From: Candidatus Symbiopectobacterium sp. NZEC151
GTDB lineage: Bacteria; Pseudomonadota; Gammaproteobacteria; Enterobacterales; Enterobacteriaceae
DNA: 64,000 nt
Reading direction: 5' to 3'
Assembly: GCF_025962655.1 (NCBI RefSeq)
Contig: NZ_JAGFPE010000002.1
Span: 310,001 to 374,000, forward strand
Under the pieces are notes generated by a model that did no database searches, had not been told where the DNA came from, and was given only the letters and a program-made list of their open reading frames with translations. Of the stretch, positions 34,285 to 43,289 are shown in pieces (the first letter of the stretch is position 1; every line of letters begins with the position of its first letter). Position numbers and translations under genes: made by a program.

Positions 34285-35520
34285 TTATGCCATCTTGCTG
34301 GCAACTGCGGAGACCGCATCATTGTTGTTATTAAGAATAGCCAGTAACGCTTGCCGTAAGGCAGATTCGCCCTCACTGGATTTTTTTGCCGTTTGCTGAT
34401 GAACACTGTCCACTTCACCACTCACCGTTTGATTCGCTCGCATTATTTCGGCTTCTTTGCTTTGCTCCGCCGCCGTGACACCGTATGTCCCCTGTGTGAT
34501 ATCGTGAACCGATCGGCTAGCTTGCATCAAAGCATCGGCTTGAATGCGGTTTTTCATCGATGTATTCGATATTTGTTGATGGCTATCGCGCAGTATTTGA
34601 CTTTCCGTATTCAACTTTGCGTGTGCTTGTACCAGACGTGCGGAAACATCACTATCGACCGTGATACCGTCATTAACCAATTTATCCTTATGGTGCTGTA
34701 GGCCGTTTCTGGCCATATCCGCTTGTTCGTTAAGTTGATGAGACCTTTTCAAATTGTTTTCTATTGAGGCTGATTCCGATTTCAAAGATTTGCCCGTCGA
34801 GAATGCCGAGATGCCCTGCATCCCCATGCTTAACGACCCGGCAACAATCGCGCCAGTCTGATTTTCCCGTGCAGCGCGAACCAGATGCTGGCCAGTCGCA
34901 TTGGCTGACGTCATGGCAAAATGAGACCACTGTGCCGCCGATGCATTAAAATGCGCTTCCTGCCGATTTAACGACTGCAAAATATCGGTAAACGCATCTA
35001 AAATACCCATATTGCCCATCACGTTACTATAACGATAGCCGCCAGAATGTACCGGTGTAATGTCTGTTCCCCCTTCAACGGCGGCGTGCGAACGCACAGC
35101 GGTGTGTTCCACGGTATGGGACGTCGCTGCCCTGCCTGCCTTTTCATTTTCACTGCGTCTTGACGGATTATCTGTTGCAGATAGAAGTTGCGCGCTGCAC
35201 AGGGTAGCAGCCCCCGCAACGACCTGTTCTATCTTGTCGATGTCTCTTCCTTGCTGGGAATCAGACAGCCTCTGCATCAGTTCAGCTTTGGTATCGGAAG
35301 GTATGACTTTATTGGTTGATGCAGGAGCCATCAATTCAACGGGAAGCGAATTGGCATAGGCGTTATTCGCGTCACCGATACTTCTGGAAACAGAGACCAG
35401 GTGCGCCAAAGAAAGGACATCCGGCAAACGCTCGGTGAAAGGCTGCGTAGAGTGTGCGGTATTATCCGTTTTTAAAATCAGCTCGTTTTGAGTTGCAACA
35501 GGTGATAATGTGGTCATCAT
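34285..35520 (-). CDS. sipC: T3SS translocator SipC/IpaC-like
   Basis: SipC is the small translocon-pore protein and, in Salmonella, an actin nucleator. The protein is 411 residues from the ATG at 35520, which has GGAG 9 bases upstream (the frame extends to 35565 without a site). SipC is 409 residues. A central hydrophobic region (QTGAIVAGSLSMGMQGISAF), a coiled coil and the Ser/Ala-rich C-terminus (SEGESALRQALLAILNNNND) fit IpaC_SipC. It follows sipB by 60 bases. Confidence 0.88.
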   Translation of the reverse strand: MMTTLSPVATQNELILKTDNTAHSTQPFTERLPDVLSLAHLVSVSRSIGDANNAYANSLPVELMAPASTNKVIPSDTKAELMQRLSDSQQGRDIDKIEQVVAGAATLCSAQLLSATDNPSRRSENEKAGRAATSHTVEHTAVRSHAAVEGGTDITPVHSGGYRYSNVMGNMGILDAFTDILQSLNRQEAHFNASAAQWSHFAMTSANATGQHLVRAARENQTGAIVAGSLSMGMQGISAFSTGKSLKSESASIENNLKRSHQLNEQADMARNGLQHHKDKLVNDGITVDSDVSARLVQAHAKLNTESQILRDSHQQISNTSMKNRIQADALMQASRSVHDITQGTYGVTAAEQSKEAEIMRANQTVSGEVDSVHQQTAKKSSEGESALRQALLAILNNNNDAVSAVASKMA

Positions 35521-35580
35521 ATTTTTCAACTCCGTGTTAATAAATATATCATTTTTGAAATCCACTTACGCTAAATAGGG

Positions 35581-37506
35581 TTACCCCGCAACGTGTTGCA
35601 TTTTTCGGGTAATGAATTTACCCGCTTGCATCTGGTTTTCGGCCACAGTAGCCATATTTTCGATAATGGCATTGGCAGCTGCAATGCGTTGAGTAAAGCT
35701 ATCCACCATTCGGTCCATCAGTGCATTCAATATATTTTGCAGTGCAAGATCCTCTAGCATTTTGGCGCGTACTTTTTCTGCTTCCACTTTATTTCCAGCC
35801 ACAACGATTTCCATGCCGGTTTGCATTGCAACGTTAACGGTCATCGCGACATTTTGGGATTGTTGAACCCTATTAACCCATCTGGCACTTTTTATACTTT
35901 GAACGATGAACGAACGCGTAGCCGTTGACCCCCACGCCATAATGGTTCGTCCAATCGTGTTGTCCATCATGGTTTGCAACATCTTTTTCATTGCCTCCCG
36001 GGTGGATTGTATTATCGCAGTGGAAGAGAGTTTATCGACCAGCTTACCCATCAGGCTTCCTGCCACCATTGCTACTGCAATTAATAGTACAACGGCAGCA
36101 ATTGCCCCCAAAGTTTCACTTATTATTGCAGCCGTTTCTTTATCAACCCCAAGTTGTTCCAAAATAAACGAATAATATTTAGCCAGAAGATCTATTAATG
36201 GCTTAATAATGTGTTCCATAATCGGTTGCATAGCCTGTTGTATAAAAGACTCGCCCGTGACCGCCTGGTAGATGGCATCGCCAGCCGTCAATGCCAACCC
36301 GACGGCAGCCAGCGCTAATGATGTCCCACCAGTAAAAATAGCCGCTGCGAAACCGACAATGGCGATAGCCCAACCGAGAATTTTACCAATACAGCCCATG
36401 GTTTTTTGCATCTCTTCCGCTTTACGCTGCTCAATGTCGTATTCACGCGCTTTTTTTTCAGCATCTTTAACCGCTGCTTCTGCCAGTTTCTGCTTCAATG
36501 CAGCGCCAGCCTGTAAATCCTCACTGGCACTTTTATTGATGAGTTCAGCGACAATGGCCAGCAAATAACTGAGACTTTTTGCATTTTCATTTTGCTGTTT
36601 CCGTTTAGATTCAATAACGGATATTTGCTGGTTAGGCATCGAGCCCAGCAGGGCTTGTGCTTGCTGCCTGGTATTTTCCAGAATGGCTCTACTGGCAATT
36701 TCTGCCAGGCGTGCAGGCTCCAGTCTGTTTTTGAGTGCATCCTCATAGTGGGCCACAGCGCGCTGTTTGTGGTTATATGCCTCGGTAACAGCACATTTCG
36801 CTTCCTCTATTTTCTTACTCAGGTCAGGGGATAGCACGCCGTTCTCTTGTAATTCCCGCTCTGCTTGATTCTGCAAAAACTGCAACTGCTTTTGCGCATC
36901 GGTATAGGTGTCCGTTGCCGCGGTAGCCTGCTGTTTTAATCCATTGACCAGCGTCTGTGCCTGCGTCAACGCATCACTGTCATTGGCCCACTGCTGAGCA
37001 TGCTGCTCTAATTGATCGGCGAGTACACCATATGTCTGAGAATGACCCGCCAGTTGCGCATTGTATATCTTCAGTTGATCGACCATTTTCTGTAGTGTCA
37101 CATCGCCAGTCAGCTGATTTATTTTGCCTAGCAGGCTAGTCATGCGAGCAGAGGCAGTCAGCGAAGTCGCAGGGTTGTCTGCACCCGATGCGATTTGGGA
37201 CAACGGAGATAAAGCGAAAGGCTCCGATGCCAATTGCGGTATATTGGCATCTTGTGGTGTCCGGGGCTGAGCAGCGTTTCCCTGCAATGCGTTAGTAGTA
37301 TTTTGCAAAATGGCAGCCAGTTGCTCTGGCCGTAATAGTGTCATCGCCACTGCAACAGAATCTCGTTGCGGATGCTCCCTCAGCCCTGCCTCACCAAAAC
37401 GTTTAATAGCGGTGCTCTGCTTTATTAATTCAGTTCGATGTGTTTCAACGTCTCCACCACCAGAGAATGCGAATGCCGAAGAAAAATCATCAATAGCTAT
37501 GTTCAT
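35581..37506 (-). CDS. sipB: T3SS translocator SipB/IpaB-like
   Basis: SipB is the large hydrophobic translocon protein. The 641 residues have a long N-terminal coiled coil (about 100-300, PEP-like linker), two hydrophobic segments (about 372-405, ILGWAIAIVGFAAAIFTGG, and about 460-486, LGAIAAVVLLIAVAMVAGS) and amphipathic C-terminal helices. This is the standard IpaB/SipB plan (SipB has 593 residues). It overlaps sicA by one base, so the chaperone and its client are translationally coupled. Confidence 0.93.
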   Translation of the reverse strand: MNIAIDDFSSAFAFSGGGDVETHRTELIKQSTAIKRFGEAGLREHPQRDSVAVAMTLLRPEQLAAILQNTTNALQGNAAQPRTPQDANIPQLASEPFALSPLSQIASGADNPATSLTASARMTSLLGKINQLTGDVTLQKMVDQLKIYNAQLAGHSQTYGVLADQLEQHAQQWANDSDALTQAQTLVNGLKQQATAATDTYTDAQKQLQFLQNQAERELQENGVLSPDLSKKIEEAKCAVTEAYNHKQRAVAHYEDALKNRLEPARLAEIASRAILENTRQQAQALLGSMPNQQISVIESKRKQQNENAKSLSYLLAIVAELINKSASEDLQAGAALKQKLAEAAVKDAEKKAREYDIEQRKAEEMQKTMGCIGKILGWAIAIVGFAAAIFTGGTSLALAAVGLALTAGDAIYQAVTGESFIQQAMQPIMEHIIKPLIDLLAKYYSFILEQLGVDKETAAIISETLGAIAAVVLLIAVAMVAGSLMGKLVDKLSSTAIIQSTREAMKKMLQTMMDNTIGRTIMAWGSTATRSFIVQSIKSARWVNRVQQSQNVAMTVNVAMQTGMEIVVAGNKVEAEKVRAKMLEDLALQNILNALMDRMVDSFTQRIAAANAIIENMATVAENQMQAGKFITRKMQHVAG

Positions 37507-38060
37507 TATGCCTCCCTATTAGCATCCTCTTTTTGCGATCCATTTTCTTCGTTAGCATCCATATCTTTTAAGGCAGCCAAATAAGCCTGTGCCTTCTCCG
37601 TCAAGCTGACGTCAGTGCATTTTTCGGTTACAATATCAAAACACTTACTCGCCTGAACCGAACGACAGAGCATCAGGTTACACTGTCCGGCATAGAGCAT
37701 AGGCCGATAGTCATTTTCTGACAGTGAATATGATAATGCATAAAAATCAATGGCTTTTGAGTAATTCTTCTTCAATTGATAAACAGCAGCCAACCCCATT
37801 GCATATTCTGGATTATAAAAATCGTAGATGCATAAAAAGCGAAAAAGTGATTCAGCGTCATCTAACTTGCCCATATGATAAAAGTCATAGGCAAGCTTAT
37901 AAACATCACTCATTGTTTCGTTCGATACGCCATGAACATCTTTTAACGTTGCACCATTATGAATGGCATCCATGAGTTGCTCAGAATAATCTTTGAGCAA
38001 TGTTTCCTCAACTTCATCACGCAATTCATTTTTAGCATCCATTACCTTTTTAAAGCTCAT
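37506..38060 (-). CDS. sicA: Translocator chaperone SicA/IpgC-like
   Basis: This 184-residue class II chaperone holds SipB and SipC before secretion and, in Salmonella, co-activates transcription with InvF. Three TPR repeats are visible (VYKLAYDFYHMGKLDDAESLFRFL, PEYAMGLAAVYQLKKNYSKAIDFY, PMLYAGQCNLMLC). A 133-base gap to spaS upstream leaves room for a separate InvF/SicA-dependent promoter. Confidence 0.93.
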   Translation of the reverse strand: MSFKKVMDAKNELRDEVEETLLKDYSEQLMDAIHNGATLKDVHGVSNETMSDVYKLAYDFYHMGKLDDAESLFRFLCIYDFYNPEYAMGLAAVYQLKKNYSKAIDFYALSYSLSENDYRPMLYAGQCNLMLCRSVQASKCFDIVTEKCTDVSLTEKAQAYLAALKDMDANEENGSQKEDANREA

Positions 38061-38193
38061 CTTAGACCTTCCATATTATGGATAAAATGGAAAAATGTTA
38101 ATATAACGATAAATTCATCGAGAGTGTAGATAGTAATGAATACAAGCACTATCATACTGTTCACCCATGAAACCCGGGTACAAAAAAAACGTA
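38061..38193 (-). promoter_or_regulatory. Gap between spaS and sicA, possible internal promoter
   Basis: This is one of the longest gaps in the leftward T3SS operon (133 AT-rich bases) and lies exactly where Salmonella has the InvF/SicA-responsive sicA promoter. No specific box was identified. Confidence 0.35.
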
Positions 38194-39333
38194 CTATTGT
38201 TTCTTATCACATAATTTTGTTCCAGAATCTGCCAATGGCGATTCTTGAGAAACCTCGCCTTCATACTCATTGACTTCATTATTATCGTTAAACGCATCCA
38301 ATTCTTCGAGTTCGACTCGGCGCAACCATATCAATATATCCATAACAGCCATAAGCGCGTCATCGTTTATTGAAATAAAACTGTATGCGGTGTAACTGCT
38401 ATAAAGTTTTCTTGCCAACTTTACGTCACGAACAACCGGTATTCCTTCTTTTTCCGCATAGGCAATTGCTGCCTGCGCTTTCATGTTTGAACATCGCAAA
38501 GAGATAAACGGTAAATAAGCCACTTCCATATTAAAATAAATTGCAACCGCAATATGTGTAGGATTGGCCATGATCACTTCTGAGTTTCGGATTGCGGTTC
38601 GCTCTTCACTTGAGAGAATTTCATGATGCGCCCGGCGTCGGGCTCGCTTGATTTCAGGATTACCATCCAACTCTTTGCGCTCTTGTTTTACCTCATGCTT
38701 ATCCATTTTCATCTCTCTGATGTAGAGAAAGTATTCAACAATGAATTCCGCCAACAAAATAAGCACAGACCAAAGAATAAAGAGCAATATACTTTTTATA
38801 GTGACAGACACCCAATAGGCAATTAACTGTATAAGGGTGCCATGATAAACCAAAAGTATGTTTTTTAATTCGTAGACGATAATGGTATAACACGTACCAA
38901 ACAATACGCCCAGATACAAAAATGATTTCACAAAATCTTTAGCAGTCCTAAGACTAAATATCCTTTTAAATCCTTCGATTGGATTGAGTGCTTTGATGTT
39001 AAAACGTAAAGCTTCAGTAGCTATTGAAAATTTAGTTTGCAACAATGTTGTGGCAAACCCGACAACGATACACAGAGCGATAAAAGGCAGACACATCTGC
39101 AATAAAATCACCACCAATTGAATACTGTATGAGATAGCTGTCATCTTGTTGTTATATAGTAATGCAATACTGTATAGTTCGATAAGCGGGCCAAAATCCA
39201 TGCCGCTCCCCAGGAAAAAAACACCTGAAATTAATACCACCGTTGCAACAAGATCCCGACTGCGAAAAGTTTGTCCCTTCTTTGCTGAATCACGTCTTTT
39301 CTTTTCTGTCGGTTTTTCTGTTTTCTCAGCCAT
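38194..39333 (-). CDS. spaS: T3SS export-gate switch protein SpaS (YscU family)
   Basis: SpaS changes substrate class from needle to translocators by self-cleavage. The 379 residues have four membrane segments in the first about 210 residues, then a cytosolic domain with the autocleavage motif NPTH at 257-260 (MANPTHIAVAIYFN). The acidic tail is longer than usual (SpaS of Salmonella is 356). It lies 18 bases after spaR. Confidence 0.95.
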   Translation of the reverse strand: MAEKTEKPTEKKRRDSAKKGQTFRSRDLVATVVLISGVFFLGSGMDFGPLIELYSIALLYNNKMTAISYSIQLVVILLQMCLPFIALCIVVGFATTLLQTKFSIATEALRFNIKALNPIEGFKRIFSLRTAKDFVKSFLYLGVLFGTCYTIIVYELKNILLVYHGTLIQLIAYWVSVTIKSILLFILWSVLILLAEFIVEYFLYIREMKMDKHEVKQERKELDGNPEIKRARRRAHHEILSSEERTAIRNSEVIMANPTHIAVAIYFNMEVAYLPFISLRCSNMKAQAAIAYAEKEGIPVVRDVKLARKLYSSYTAYSFISINDDALMAVMDILIWLRRVELEELDAFNDNNEVNEYEGEVSQESPLADSGTKLCDKKQ

Positions 39334-39351
39334 ATCTCTTTCTCCATGACG

Positions 39352-40116
39352 TCAAATAAAAAAGCGTTGAAACGCCTGTAAAGAAAAAAGAGGTAAGGGT
39401 TTTTCAGTCAATGATTGGAATCCATAGAGCAAAAATACAGCAAAAGCGATGACGCTTTTGATGGTCAACGAGAGAGAAAATGGATTAAGCTGCGGGCAAT
39501 AACGCGAAAAGACACCTAACAATACTTCTGACAACATCATGACAATGAGCACCGGTGCTGCCAACATGATGCTGCCTTGCATTAACATCAAGAGTAAATG
39601 CCCGGTCTCGTTAATGTTCATTTCACTCAGCTCACTCCCTTTGGGCAATACCCGGTAACTTGCTGCCAATACTTCAACCAGCAAACGCATACCGCCTTGA
39701 GCAAAAAAGATCGCGCCAAAGGCAAAATTGAAAAAACCAGAGAGAATGGAACCTTGAACACCGTGCACCGGATCGATGCTATCGCTTATCGTCGCGCCGC
39801 GTTGGTTATCGATAAGTTCACCCAGCGCTATCACCATCCAAAAAGGCAAGCAAAGCGTTACGGCTAAAATCAGGCCCACGACCAGTTCTGTTACCAGTAC
39901 CATCCCGCCCCCTAAATCCGTGGCGGGACTCGCCTCAACGCAGGGCCATAAGCCGATAATCACAAGAAATATCGCGGTGTTCTTTACGATAAGATTCGCC
40001 AATACCCGCTCCCCTAAAATGGGCAACATATAAAAAACAATAGCCAGACGAGCATAGGCAAGCATTAAAATCATGACATTATGTTGAAAATGTAAATAGA
40101 GACTAACGAATAACAT
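39352..40116 (-). CDS. spaR: T3SS export-gate protein SpaR (YscT family)
   Basis: SpaR is a membrane protein of the helical export gate. I start it at the ATG at 40116 (254 residues), which aligns with Salmonella SpaR (263); the frame extends to 40188 but would overlap spaQ. Family segments include IDNQRGATISDSIDPVHGVQGS and LLSEVLLGVFSRYCPQLNPFSLSLTIKS. About six membrane helices are expected. Confidence 0.93.
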   Translation of the reverse strand: MLFVSLYLHFQHNVMILMLAYARLAIVFYMLPILGERVLANLIVKNTAIFLVIIGLWPCVEASPATDLGGGMVLVTELVVGLILAVTLCLPFWMVIALGELIDNQRGATISDSIDPVHGVQGSILSGFFNFAFGAIFFAQGGMRLLVEVLAASYRVLPKGSELSEMNINETGHLLLMLMQGSIMLAAPVLIVMMLSEVLLGVFSRYCPQLNPFSLSLTIKSVIAFAVFLLYGFQSLTEKPLPLFSLQAFQRFFI

Positions 40117-40127
40117 GATGTTATTAC

Positions 40128-40382
40128 TCACTGAAACGCCATTGAAAACACCTGATATGAGAAATAGAGCATCTCCGCCGAAAACCAATCAGTCAGCATG
40201 AACAAACTGGCAAACACCGCCAATAATTTCACCCCGAAAGGCAACGTCTGCTCCTGTATTTGCATTACCGTTTGAAATAGACCAACAACAATCCCTACTA
40301 TAGTTGCAAAAGCAATAGGAACAGCCGTTAACTTAAGCACTAACAACAATGCATTATTACCAATAAAGAGGATATTATTCAT
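40128..40382 (-). CDS. spaQ: T3SS export-gate protein SpaQ (YscS family)
   Basis: This 84-residue protein has two membrane hairpins, with the family string VGIVVGLFQTVMQIQEQTLPFG. The length matches SpaQ (86). It overlaps spaP by 4 bases. Confidence 0.95.
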   Translation of the reverse strand: MNNILFIGNNALLLVLKLTAVPIAFATIVGIVVGLFQTVMQIQEQTLPFGVKLLAVFASLFMLTDWFSAEMLYFSYQVFSMAFQ

Positions 40383-41047
40383 GATGTCATGAGTTCTGTA
40401 TATTGGGTGATTAACCCCTTGGTTAACAGGCTCCAGCCATTCATCGCAACAAATAGAATTAATTTTATCGGGATAGAGATCGTGACGGGACTCATCATCA
40501 TCATCCCAAGCGCTAACAGAATGCTGGAAACCACCATATCAATAACAACAAATGGCACGTAGAGATAAAATGCAATCTTGAAGGCACTTTGTATTTCGCT
40601 CAACGCATATGCTGGCATCAACGTCATCAACGGTAAAGATTGCATTTCATGCTCTTCCAGTTGAAGCACGCTGTCTTTGTTGCCCTGCTGGACATTGTAG
40701 AAAAAATAAATCAGATCGCGATCGGAATAGTGCACCAGATAGTTTCTGTAACTTCCTAACCCTTTATCCATAAACAGGCTGACCGACTGCGTATCATTAA
40801 AATTGATATTATTTCGCTCAACAAATTTCAGTATATTCTGGGTGACGGGCATCATAACAAAGGCGGTCATGATCAATGCTATGCCATTCAATGTCAACGT
40901 TGAAGGCACTTGCTGAATCCCCAACGCGTTACGAACCATGATAAGCACGATAGAAAATTTTATAAAACAGGTGCCACCGGCAATAATAAAAGGTAACAAC
41001 GTAAAGAACGACAGCAGTATAATTAATGAGACGTCATTACTCAGCAT
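40379..41047 (-). CDS. spaP: T3SS export-gate protein SpaP (YscR family)
   Basis: SpaP builds most of the five-membered export-gate ring. The 222 residues contain the family strings IKFSIVLIMVRNALGIQQVPSTL near the start and LYVPFVVIDMVVSSILLALGMMMMSP late, with four membrane segments. It overlaps spaO by 11 bases and spaQ by 4. Confidence 0.96.
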   Translation of the reverse strand: MLSNDVSLIILLSFFTLLPFIIAGGTCFIKFSIVLIMVRNALGIQQVPSTLTLNGIALIMTAFVMMPVTQNILKFVERNNINFNDTQSVSLFMDKGLGSYRNYLVHYSDRDLIYFFYNVQQGNKDSVLQLEEHEMQSLPLMTLMPAYALSEIQSAFKIAFYLYVPFVVIDMVVSSILLALGMMMMSPVTISIPIKLILFVAMNGWSLLTKGLITQYTELMTS

Positions 41048-41966
41048 ACATTGAGCCCACTTGCCCCGTTGCAGCGCCGTTCATATTGTTTACCTCTACC
41101 GCCAGTGAGCCGTCATCCAGTACAACTAACTCACCACGCGCAAATAGCTTGCGATTCAAATAAATTCTGATCTGTTTTTCCGCATTGCTATTTAACGGCA
41201 ACTGCGCGCCGGGTTGCAAACTATCCAATTCGCCGACCGTAAGCGTCACCTTATCTAATACAAATTCGATATTGACAGGCAAATTCATCCATTCAAATGT
41301 TATTTCATCCTCTTCTCGTAGCGCATCATCTGAGTCAGCGATATAAAACTCCTCCACAAAAACCTCCAGGTCCTGAGTTAAACAAAAATGTGCGATTGGA
41401 CAACGTTCAATAAGCAGCATGGGATCGTAATGTTCAATACGAATCAAATCGCCTTTGGCTATCGTCACCAGTTGCGCCAATAGCAAGCGGGTAGTGCCCA
41501 ACATATAGCGCAGGGTAAAAGGAAGATGTTCAAGCCAGGGACGGGAAATCAGTAGCGCCTGTTCTTGGTTCTCCGGCCAGTCACAACACAGTAACGAACA
41601 GGGCCTGGCAGGTATAAGCGTAAGTGAAACCGGCAACGATCTTGCAGGAATAGAGGCCTGTTGAATTTCCCACCGTTTATTTGCCACCCACCAATCAGGC
41701 TGTTGATGACACAGCCAACGAGAAAGATAGCCAAGCGGCACCTGTTCCCACGCAATACCAGGCAGTTCACACCCACTCGCCGCAGCCCACTCATCGGCAT
41801 CAACCCATGCCTGGGCACAATTCTGCTCCTCATCCGTTAAATCAAGGCTGAGGTAACGACGCGAGGGACTGGGTTGCGCAATCTCACTGCCCGGAACAGG
41901 CAGTGCTGCTTCCCAGGCGACATTGACCTGCTGAGGCCTGCGACGCAACCGCTCCCGCACATTCAT
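41037..41966 (-). CDS. spaO: T3SS sorting-platform protein SpaO (YscQ family)
   Basis: SpaO forms the cytosolic sorting pods that recruit substrates. The 309 residues show the two C-terminal SPOA regions; the last runs from LPVNIEFVLDKVTLTVGELDSLQPGAQLPL to LVVLDDGSLAVEVNNM. In Salmonella an internal start also yields a short SPOA2 form; I could not confirm one here. It overlaps invJ by one base. Confidence 0.92.
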   Translation of the reverse strand: MNVRERLRRRPQQVNVAWEAALPVPGSEIAQPSPSRRYLSLDLTDEEQNCAQAWVDADEWAAASGCELPGIAWEQVPLGYLSRWLCHQQPDWWVANKRWEIQQASIPARSLPVSLTLIPARPCSLLCCDWPENQEQALLISRPWLEHLPFTLRYMLGTTRLLLAQLVTIAKGDLIRIEHYDPMLLIERCPIAHFCLTQDLEVFVEEFYIADSDDALREEDEITFEWMNLPVNIEFVLDKVTLTVGELDSLQPGAQLPLNSNAEKQIRIYLNRKLFARGELVVLDDGSLAVEVNNMNGAATGQVGSMYAE

Positions 41967-42847
41967 TATTGTTCCTCTTCCTGTTCTCGTTGCTGCTGGC
42001 CTTGCTGCTGTTCATCGCCCACGCTATCGGGAAGCAAAATGTGCGGAGTCTGCTTTGGCCAGTGATCAAGTTGCCGGGTTAACGCATCGGAGGCGCGCAC
42101 ATCGGACGGTTGCAGAACCATTGCGCTTTCAAACAGGCTGTCACGCCGTAGCGACACCTTGACGGAGTGTTCGCCAAACCAACGTTGGAACGGGTAGCTG
42201 ATCCGCACCGTTTGATCGTCACGAGAGTCACCAAGGCGCAACGCATTCAACCTCTCTCGCTGTGTAATCGTGGTAAAGGGTGTGGTCATTGGCTCATTAC
42301 GCTGGGGCTGGGTTACATCCGCTGGCGAGCGGAACGTGCCGTATTGCCCTCTGATGTCATGCACAGGACCCACAGCAGGCACATATTCCGCCACGGGCCG
42401 CACATCGACAGCGCTGGACACGTCAGATACTGTGACAGGGTCAGTCATATCAGGCACCTTGCTGTTTCCTTGTTCAAGAAGGGGAACGAAACCCGCTTGA
42501 CCGTTGGCTTGTACTGTCGTGCTATTTACCACGACGGGCATCCCATCCTGTGCTGTAGCGCAATACGCGATTGTGGGTGAAACAGGTACATCACGCCGAC
42601 GCATTTCCTGATCGTGTAACTCATGTTTTTTTCCCTTTTCTGTCACTGGCGCTCCGTTCTTTTTCAGGCTCAACGGTTTGTCATGCAGAATTGCAGTGTA
42701 ATAATGCAAATACGTAATTTTTTCGGAACTGTGTGTTTCCTTCTTTTTCTTTTTCTCCGCTATTTTTTCGAGGGATATTTCACTTTCAGAGTCGGTTTCC
42801 GATGACATCTGGGATTTTATTGATGCCTCACCCGGTTTTATCTCCAT
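41966..42847 (-). CDS. invJ: Needle-length/substrate-switch protein InvJ (SpaN)
   Basis: The 293-residue protein sits at the invJ position and is hydrophilic and poorly conserved, as usual for needle-length regulators. The C-terminal part (VRISYPFQRWFGEHSVKVSL and the block after it) resembles the conserved SpaN/InvJ end. The tail is unusually rich in Gln/Glu. In Salmonella InvJ is itself secreted and controls inner-rod/needle completion. Confidence 0.8.
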   Translation of the reverse strand: MEIKPGEASIKSQMSSETDSESEISLEKIAEKKKKKETHSSEKITYLHYYTAILHDKPLSLKKNGAPVTEKGKKHELHDQEMRRRDVPVSPTIAYCATAQDGMPVVVNSTTVQANGQAGFVPLLEQGNSKVPDMTDPVTVSDVSSAVDVRPVAEYVPAVGPVHDIRGQYGTFRSPADVTQPQRNEPMTTPFTTITQRERLNALRLGDSRDDQTVRISYPFQRWFGEHSVKVSLRRDSLFESAMVLQPSDVRASDALTRQLDHWPKQTPHILLPDSVGDEQQQGQQQREQEEEQ

Positions 42848-43289
42848 AACTTACTCTCTCCTCAATATCATTTTCAGTAGTGGTATCTGCACGTTGAAGT
42901 TGGTTACGTCGCATACGTTGAAGATTGCGTGCAATATTGCGGTGTCTTTTTTCACACCCGACTATCACGCTCTGACATTGTTCTATTTTTTGTTTTTCAA
43001 TATCAGCATCATTCTGCAAATCAATAATGCGCTGAGTAATATCTTGCTGGTTACTCATCAATACACCCTGCTGCCGAATACGCTGGTACATTTCACTGCG
43101 ACTAAGCACCCCAGGCGACATCAACTGAGCAATCTTCGTGCTTATTGCGTCATACTCCCTACGGCATTGCGCAATGGCGTAAAACATCTCATCCAATAGC
43201 GCTTCACTCTTTTTTTTATCATGCCCGGCACGATGTTGTTTATGCTCCAGCAAAGCCAAAAAAGCATGTCCTTTACGCCAGGCATGCAT
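42828..43289 (-). CDS. invI: T3SS ATPase stalk protein InvI (SpaM)
   Basis: This 153-residue, highly charged coiled-coil protein matches the InvI/SpaM/YscO type stalk that links the ATPase ring to the export gate. Almost the whole length is helix-forming, with heptads rich in Gln/Arg/Glu. It overlaps both invC (17 bases) and invJ (20 bases). Confidence 0.87.
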   Translation of the reverse strand: MHAWRKGHAFLALLEHKQHRAGHDKKKSEALLDEMFYAIAQCRREYDAISTKIAQLMSPGVLSRSEMYQRIRQQGVLMSNQQDITQRIIDLQNDADIEKQKIEQCQSVIVGCEKRHRNIARNLQRMRRNQLQRADTTTENDIEERVSYGDKTG